Shown here: piece by piece, positions 5,960 to 9,160 of the stretch
Position numbering within the stretch: position 1 is the first letter of the stretch
How the letters are laid out: the number at the start of each line of letters is the position of its first letter
Assembly: GCA_025362155.1 (NCBI GenBank)
Contig: JANYHX010000244.1
Span: 1-9,160, forward strand
Direction of reading: 5' to 3'
Source of the DNA: Gallionella sp.
GTDB taxonomy: Bacteria; Pseudomonadota; Gammaproteobacteria; Burkholderiales; Gallionellaceae
DNA: 9,160 nucleotides
Made by a program: the position numbers and the translations under genes
Notes under the pieces: model-generated
What the model was told of the DNA's origin: nothing
Database searches by the model: none
What the model saw: only the letters and a program-made list of their open reading frames with translations

Positions 5960-6892
5960 TTATGCGAGTACTGTTAGAGCCAACCTCAGCGCAGCACCGT
6001 CGTTGATAGCCATCGCCTGTTGATCGCTGGTGATACGTTTGTTCAGTCCGGCCAACACTTTCCCCGGCGCGCATTCTACGTTGTGGGTTATGCCCTGTTT
6101 GCCCAATTCCTGCACCGTCTCGACCCAGCGTACCGGCGAATACAATTGGCGCACCAGCGCGTCCTTGATTGCTGCACTATCTGAATAACTTTTCACATCG
6201 GCATTATGCAGCACTGGAATAGCCGGAGCTTGCAGCGGGACATTAGCAAGATAATCGCGCAACTGCTCTGCCGCGCCCTTCAATAATCTGCAATGCGACG
6301 GCACGCTCATCGGCAACATGATCGCCCGCTTCGCACCTTTGGCCTTGGCCAGTTCCATGCCGCGCTCCACTGCCGCACGCTTGCCGGCGATGACCACCTG
6401 TCCGGGAGAGTTATAATTCACCGCTTCCAGCACTTCGCCTTGCGCCCCCTCTGCACATACCGCGCGCACGACCTCATCATCCAGTCCAAGTATCGCTGCG
6501 ATACCGCCCACCCCTTCCGGCACGGCCTGCTGCATGCATTGCGCGCGATAGCGCACCAGCGGCAAGGCATCGGCAAAACTCAATGCATCGGCGGCAACCA
6601 GCGCGGTATATTCACCCAGGCTATGACCGGCCATGAGAGCAGGAACCGCACCGCCCTGTGATTGCCAGGCACGATACACCGCCACGCCTGCGGTCAACAT
6701 AACGGGCTGGGTGTTCACAGTCGAATTCAGATCGGCATCACTGCCTTCCGCGACCAGTTGCCACAAATCCTGCTTCAACACATCAGACGCTTCGGTGAAG
6801 GTATCGCGCACCGCAGCAAAATCAGCGTAGCCGTTCATCATGCCGCGCGATTGCGAACCTTGGCCGGGAAACACAAAGGCGAATTTTTTCAT
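5960..6892 (-). CDS. fabD: Malonyl-CoA:ACP transacylase
   Basis: FabD moves malonate from CoA to AcpP, supplying the extender unit to FabH and FabF. The 310 residues match the usual length. Catalytic S91 is in AGHSLGEYTAL, and H200 is in VPSH; R116 and Q249 occupy the positions of the malonate-binding arginine and the oxyanion-region glutamine of E. coli FabD. The N-terminal FAFVFPGQGSQ and central NYNSPGQVVIAG are signatures. I chose the ATG at 6892 because it gives the canonical MKKFAFVFPGQGSQ; an upstream in-frame GTG at 6913 overlaps fabH. The start is 14 bases after the fabH stop and has only a weak ribosome site (TAGG, about 13 bases off), so translational coupling to fabH is likely. 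Confidence 0.97.
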   Translation of the reverse strand: MKKFAFVFPGQGSQSRGMMNGYADFAAVRDTFTEASDVLKQDLWQLVAEGSDADLNSTVNTQPVMLTAGVAVYRAWQSQGGAVPALMAGHSLGEYTALVAADALSFADALPLVRYRAQCMQQAVPEGVGGIAAILGLDDEVVRAVCAEGAQGEVLEAVNYNSPGQVVIAGKRAAVERGMELAKAKGAKRAIMLPMSVPSHCRLLKGAAEQLRDYLANVPLQAPAIPVLHNADVKSYSDSAAIKDALVRQLYSPVRWVETVQELGKQGITHNVECAPGKVLAGLNKRITSDQQAMAINDGAALRLALTVLA

Positions 6893-6906
6893 TGTGACCA
6901 GCGAAC

Positions 6907-7866
6907 CTACCACTTGATTAAAACCGCACCCCAGGTAAACCCACCACCCACGGCCTCCAGTAAAATATTCTGACCGGCCTTGATGCGGCTATCGCGCACC
7001 GCAATATCCAATGCCAAAGGGATCGAAGCTGCGGAAGTATTGCCATGAGTAGCCACCGTGACGATCACCTTATCCATGCTCAAGCCGAGTTTTTTGGCGG
7101 TGGCCTCCATGATGCGGATATTGGCCTGATGGGGTACCAGCCAATCGATATCGGAACCTTGCAGATTGTTTTCTGCGAGCACTTCTTCGACCACTTCACT
7201 GAGCACCTTGACGGCAAATTTAAAAACCGCCTGGCCTTCCATCTTGATGAATGGGTCTCCTTGCACCACACCACCGCGGACGTTACCCTCAGCTTTCAAC
7301 ATGCCGCGATGGCTGCCATCGGCATGTAACTTGCTGGAAATGATGCCGGGGGTTGCAGACGCCCGCAACACCACTGCACCCGCTCCATCCCCAAATAATA
7401 CGCAGGTGCCGCGGTCCTTCCAGTCCAGAATGCGTGACAACACTTCCGCACCGACCACCAACACTGTCCTGGCTTGCCCACTGCGTATATACAGGTCGGC
7501 GGTATTCATCGCATAGACGAAACCGCCGCAAACAGCCTGCAGGTCAAATGCCGCGCCGCGATTTTTGATACCGAGTTTATCTTGCAGGATGCAGGCTGTG
7601 CTGGGGAAAATATGATCTGGGGTAGTTGTTGCGACGACGACCAGATCAATATCATTTGCGCTAATGCCCGCTGCCGCAATGGCTTGGAGACTGGCCTGCA
7701 AAGCGAGATCGCTGGTCAGTTCTTGGTCTGCCGCAATATGCCGCTCGACAATGCCGCTGCGCGAGAGTATCCAGTCATGCGAGGTATCAACGATTTTTTC
7801 CAAGTCGAAATTGGTCAATACTTTGGTCGGCAAGTAACTACCGGTGCCGATGATTTTTGAATACAT
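6907..7866 (-). CDS. fabH: Beta-ketoacyl-ACP synthase III
   Basis: FabH starts fatty-acid synthesis by condensing acetyl-CoA with malonyl-ACP. The 319-residue thiolase-fold protein has the triad C113 ([13 protein letters not shown]), H246 ([11 protein letters not shown]) and N276 ([11 protein letters not shown]), which separates it from the Cys-His-His elongating enzymes. The C-terminal [13 protein letters not shown] is typical. Two adjacent ATGs (7869 and 7866) are possible: GGAG at 7875-7878 lies five or eight bases upstream. I prefer 7866, which yields the usual [13 protein letters not shown]; it overlaps the plsX TGA by one base (TGATG), while 7869 gives an ATGA overlap. Either way it is coupled to plsX. 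A longer in-frame start at 7908 lies inside plsX and has no family support. Confidence 0.97.
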   Translation of the reverse strand: MYSKIIGTGSYLPTKVLTNFDLEKIVDTSHDWILSRSGIVERHIAADQELTSDLALQASLQAIAAAGISANDIDLVVVATTTPDHIFPSTACILQDKLGIKNRGAAFDLQAVCGGFVYAMNTADLYIRSGQARTVLVVGAEVLSRILDWKDRGTCVLFGDGAGAVVLRASATPGIISSKLHADGSHRGMLKAEGNVRGGVVQGDPFIKMEGQAVFKFAVKVLSEVVEEVLAENNLQGSDIDWLVPHQANIRIMEATAKKLGLSMDKVIVTVATHGNTSAASIPLALDIAVRDSRIKAGQNILLEAVGGGFTWGAVLIKW

Positions 7867-8903
7867 CATGAGGTCTCCGCGGCTTTTTGCTGATTTGAAT
7901 GATGCCATTTTTCAATATGCTCGCTGATGTGCTGCAACATACCGCCGCGCGCTTCTTCGGCGGCACGTTCAATGGCACAACGAAAGGCGAATACATCCGC
8001 CGAGCCATGGCTCTTCACTACGATGCCCTTCAATCCCAACAGACTTGCACCATTGTAACGGCGATGATCCACCCGGCGCTTGAATGCATTGAGCACCGGC
8101 ATCGCCACCACTGCGGCCAGCTTGGTAAGCGCATTGCGGCTAAATTCTTCGCGCAAGAAATCGCCCAGCATCTGTGCCAATCCTTCGGTGGTTTTTAATG
8201 CTACGTTGCCGACGAAGCCATCGCATACCACCACGTCGGTCGTGCCTTTGAAAATATCATTACCTTCGACATTACCGTAGAAATTCAAGTCGCTGGCGCG
8301 CAGTAATTCAGCGGCTTGCTTGACCACCTCGTTGCCTTTAATGTCTTCGCTGCCGATATTCAACAAGCCTACGCTGGGATTAGCCTTGTGTTCCAACGCG
8401 GTAACCAGCGTGGAACCCATCAAGGCAAATTGCAGAAGATGCTCGGCGTTGCAATCGGTGTTAGCGCCCAAGTCGAGCATGCAGACTTGACCGTTTTTGG
8501 TTGGCAAATAAGAGGCAATCGCGGGGCGGTCTATACCGGGGATAGTTTTCAATACGTAACGGGCCATAGCCATTAGCGCGCCGGTATTGCCGGCGCTGAC
8601 ACAGGCCAACGCTTCACCGCTTTTTACCAGATTGATGCTGACGCGCATCGAGGAATCTTTTTTACCCCGGAGCGCGGATTGCGGGGATTCATCCATGCCC
8701 ACCACCTCGGTGGCCGCATGAATGCGCAAATGCACCCCAGGCTGCACGCCCAGTGCGCGCAATTCGGTTGCAATGGCATCAGGGATACCGACCAGAACGA
8801 TGGTATCGTCGGGGAATTGCTTCAGATACTCAATTGTAGCCGGGATGGTAACCCGCGTGCCGTGGTCGCCTCCCATCGCATCTATGGCTAACGTGACATC
8901 CAC
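7866..8903 (-). CDS. plsX: Phosphate acyltransferase PlsX
   Basis: PlsX converts acyl-ACP and phosphate to acyl-phosphate, the donor used by PlsY to start phospholipid synthesis; it is a peripheral cytoplasmic-membrane enzyme. The 345-residue length is close to the E. coli protein. Signatures are DAMGGD (8-13), [15 protein letters not shown] (72-86), SAGNTGA (103-109), DLGANTDC (144-151), CDGFVGN and [17 protein letters not shown]. The start is GTG at 8903, with AGGA seven bases upstream; an ATG overlapping the next codon is out of frame. The rpmF-plsX pairing is widespread. A strong terminator-like hairpin lies between the two, and no promoter is evident in the 25 bases between it and the GTG, so expression of plsX and the genes below may depend on readthrough. 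The stop overlaps the fabH start. Confidence 0.97.
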   Translation of the reverse strand: MDVTLAIDAMGGDHGTRVTIPATIEYLKQFPDDTIVLVGIPDAIATELRALGVQPGVHLRIHAATEVVGMDESPQSALRGKKDSSMRVSINLVKSGEALACVSAGNTGALMAMARYVLKTIPGIDRPAIASYLPTKNGQVCMLDLGANTDCNAEHLLQFALMGSTLVTALEHKANPSVGLLNIGSEDIKGNEVVKQAAELLRASDLNFYGNVEGNDIFKGTTDVVVCDGFVGNVALKTTEGLAQMLGDFLREEFSRNALTKLAAVVAMPVLNAFKRRVDHRRYNGASLLGLKGIVVKSHGSADVFAFRCAIERAAEEARGGMLQHISEHIEKWHHSNQQKAAETS

Positions 8904-8927
8904 TAAGCAATCCTGGTCAAAGCTGAC

Positions 8928-8966
8928 AAAAAAGAAAACGCAGCCGACCTTGAGGATCGGCTGCGT
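8928..8966 (-). terminator. Intrinsic terminator or attenuator between rpmF and plsX
   Basis: On the minus strand a perfect 10-bp stem, ACGCAGCCGA with TCGGCTGCGT (8957-8966 and 8938-8947), is followed by TTTCTTTTTTG. The loop can add two more G-C pairs with one bulge. It begins 11 bases after the rpmF stop and ends 24 bases before the plsX start. It has all features of a Rho-independent terminator. Partial termination here would give more L32 mRNA than fab mRNA. Confidence 0.85.
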
Positions 8967-8977
8967 CGCTTAAAGTG

Positions 8978-9157
8978 CTATTCGCCCTTGGTTCTTACTA
9001 CTTTTTTGCCACGATAAAAACCCGCTGGGCTGATATGGTGACGCAAATGAGTTTCCCCGGTAGTGGGCTCAACTGCCAATGGGGGGTTAGTCAAAAAGTC
9101 ATGCGCACGGTGCATGCCGCGCTTGGATGAAGATTTTTTATTCTGCTGAACTGCCAT
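8978..9157 (-). CDS. rpmF: 50S ribosomal protein L32
   Basis: L32 is a small structural protein of the large ribosomal subunit. The frame from the ATG at 9157 encodes 59 residues with the family signature: [20 protein letters not shown] at the N-terminus and [20 protein letters not shown] near the C-terminus. It has no cysteine, so it is the zinc-free form, as in E. coli. Length is normal. Only three bases upstream of the start are in the window, so the ribosome site and promoter are not visible; in many proteobacteria a YceD (DUF177) gene precedes it and that can be expected just outside. The gene is followed by a strong terminator-like hairpin before plsX. Confidence 0.96.
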   Translation of the reverse strand: MAVQQNKKSSSKRGMHRAHDFLTNPPLAVEPTTGETHLRHHISPAGFYRGKKVVRTKGE

Positions 9158-9160
9158 GGT

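Noticed and set aside
7869..7908. Longer FabH starting at 7908
   Set aside because: It adds 14 residues encoded within plsX that do not match FabH N-termini, and GGAG is placed for the ATGs at 7869/7866.
8894..8920. Promoter for plsX based on TTGACC after the terminator
   Set aside because: TTGACC is a good -35 match but no -10 lies 16-18 bases on, and transcription would start inside plsX.
1..9160. CRISPR array, tRNA, rRNA, transposase, toxin-antitoxin or phage genes
   Set aside because: Both strands were read for these; no regularly spaced repeats, RNA gene signatures or such protein motifs are present.

Overview
The whole window is one minus-strand gene block. In transcription order (right to left) it reads rpmF, plsX, fabH, fabD, fabG, a small lysine-rich gene, acpP, fabF, pabC, mltG, tmk and the start of holB. 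This is the classic proteobacterial fatty-acid synthesis cluster, in the same order as in Escherichia coli except for the extra small gene between fabG and acpP. Protein style (FabH beginning [13 protein letters not shown], Tmk beginning [17 protein letters not shown], cysteine-free L32), GC content near 50% by eye and the type of intergenic DNA suggest a betaproteobacterium, perhaps of the Nitrosomonadales/Gallionellaceae type. The phylum-level call is firm; the family is a guess.

Layout: 8978-9157 rpmF (ribosomal protein L32), followed by a strong intrinsic hairpin-plus-U-tract at 8928-8966. Then plsX, fabH, fabD and fabG lie at 8903-5207 with overlaps or gaps of at most about 15 bases, so they are almost certainly co-transcribed and partly translationally coupled. 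Bases 4762-5206 hold the small gene (4926-5081), a candidate mini inverted-repeat element, a pair of direct repeats and a likely acpP promoter. acpP and fabF follow (4761-3220). A 316-base gap (2904-3219) with no credible gene is packed with hairpins and looks like an inserted or dispersed structured repeat. pabC, mltG, tmk and holB complete the block and run off the left edge.

The genes join lipid, ribosome, cofactor, cell-wall and replication functions. PlsX makes acyl-phosphate for phospholipid synthesis. FabD charges malonate onto AcpP; FabH starts and FabF extends the acyl chain; FabG reduces the beta-keto intermediate. PabC makes 4-aminobenzoate for folate, MltG trims nascent glycan strands, Tmk makes dTDP, and HolB is the clamp-loader delta prime subunit.

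No wholly new multi-gene system is visible. The unexplained material is intergenic: the hairpin array between fabF and pabC, the small basic gene and repeats between fabG and acpP, and the terminator-like structure between rpmF and plsX. Three genes start with non-ATG codons (plsX GTG, tmk GTG, fabF TTG).
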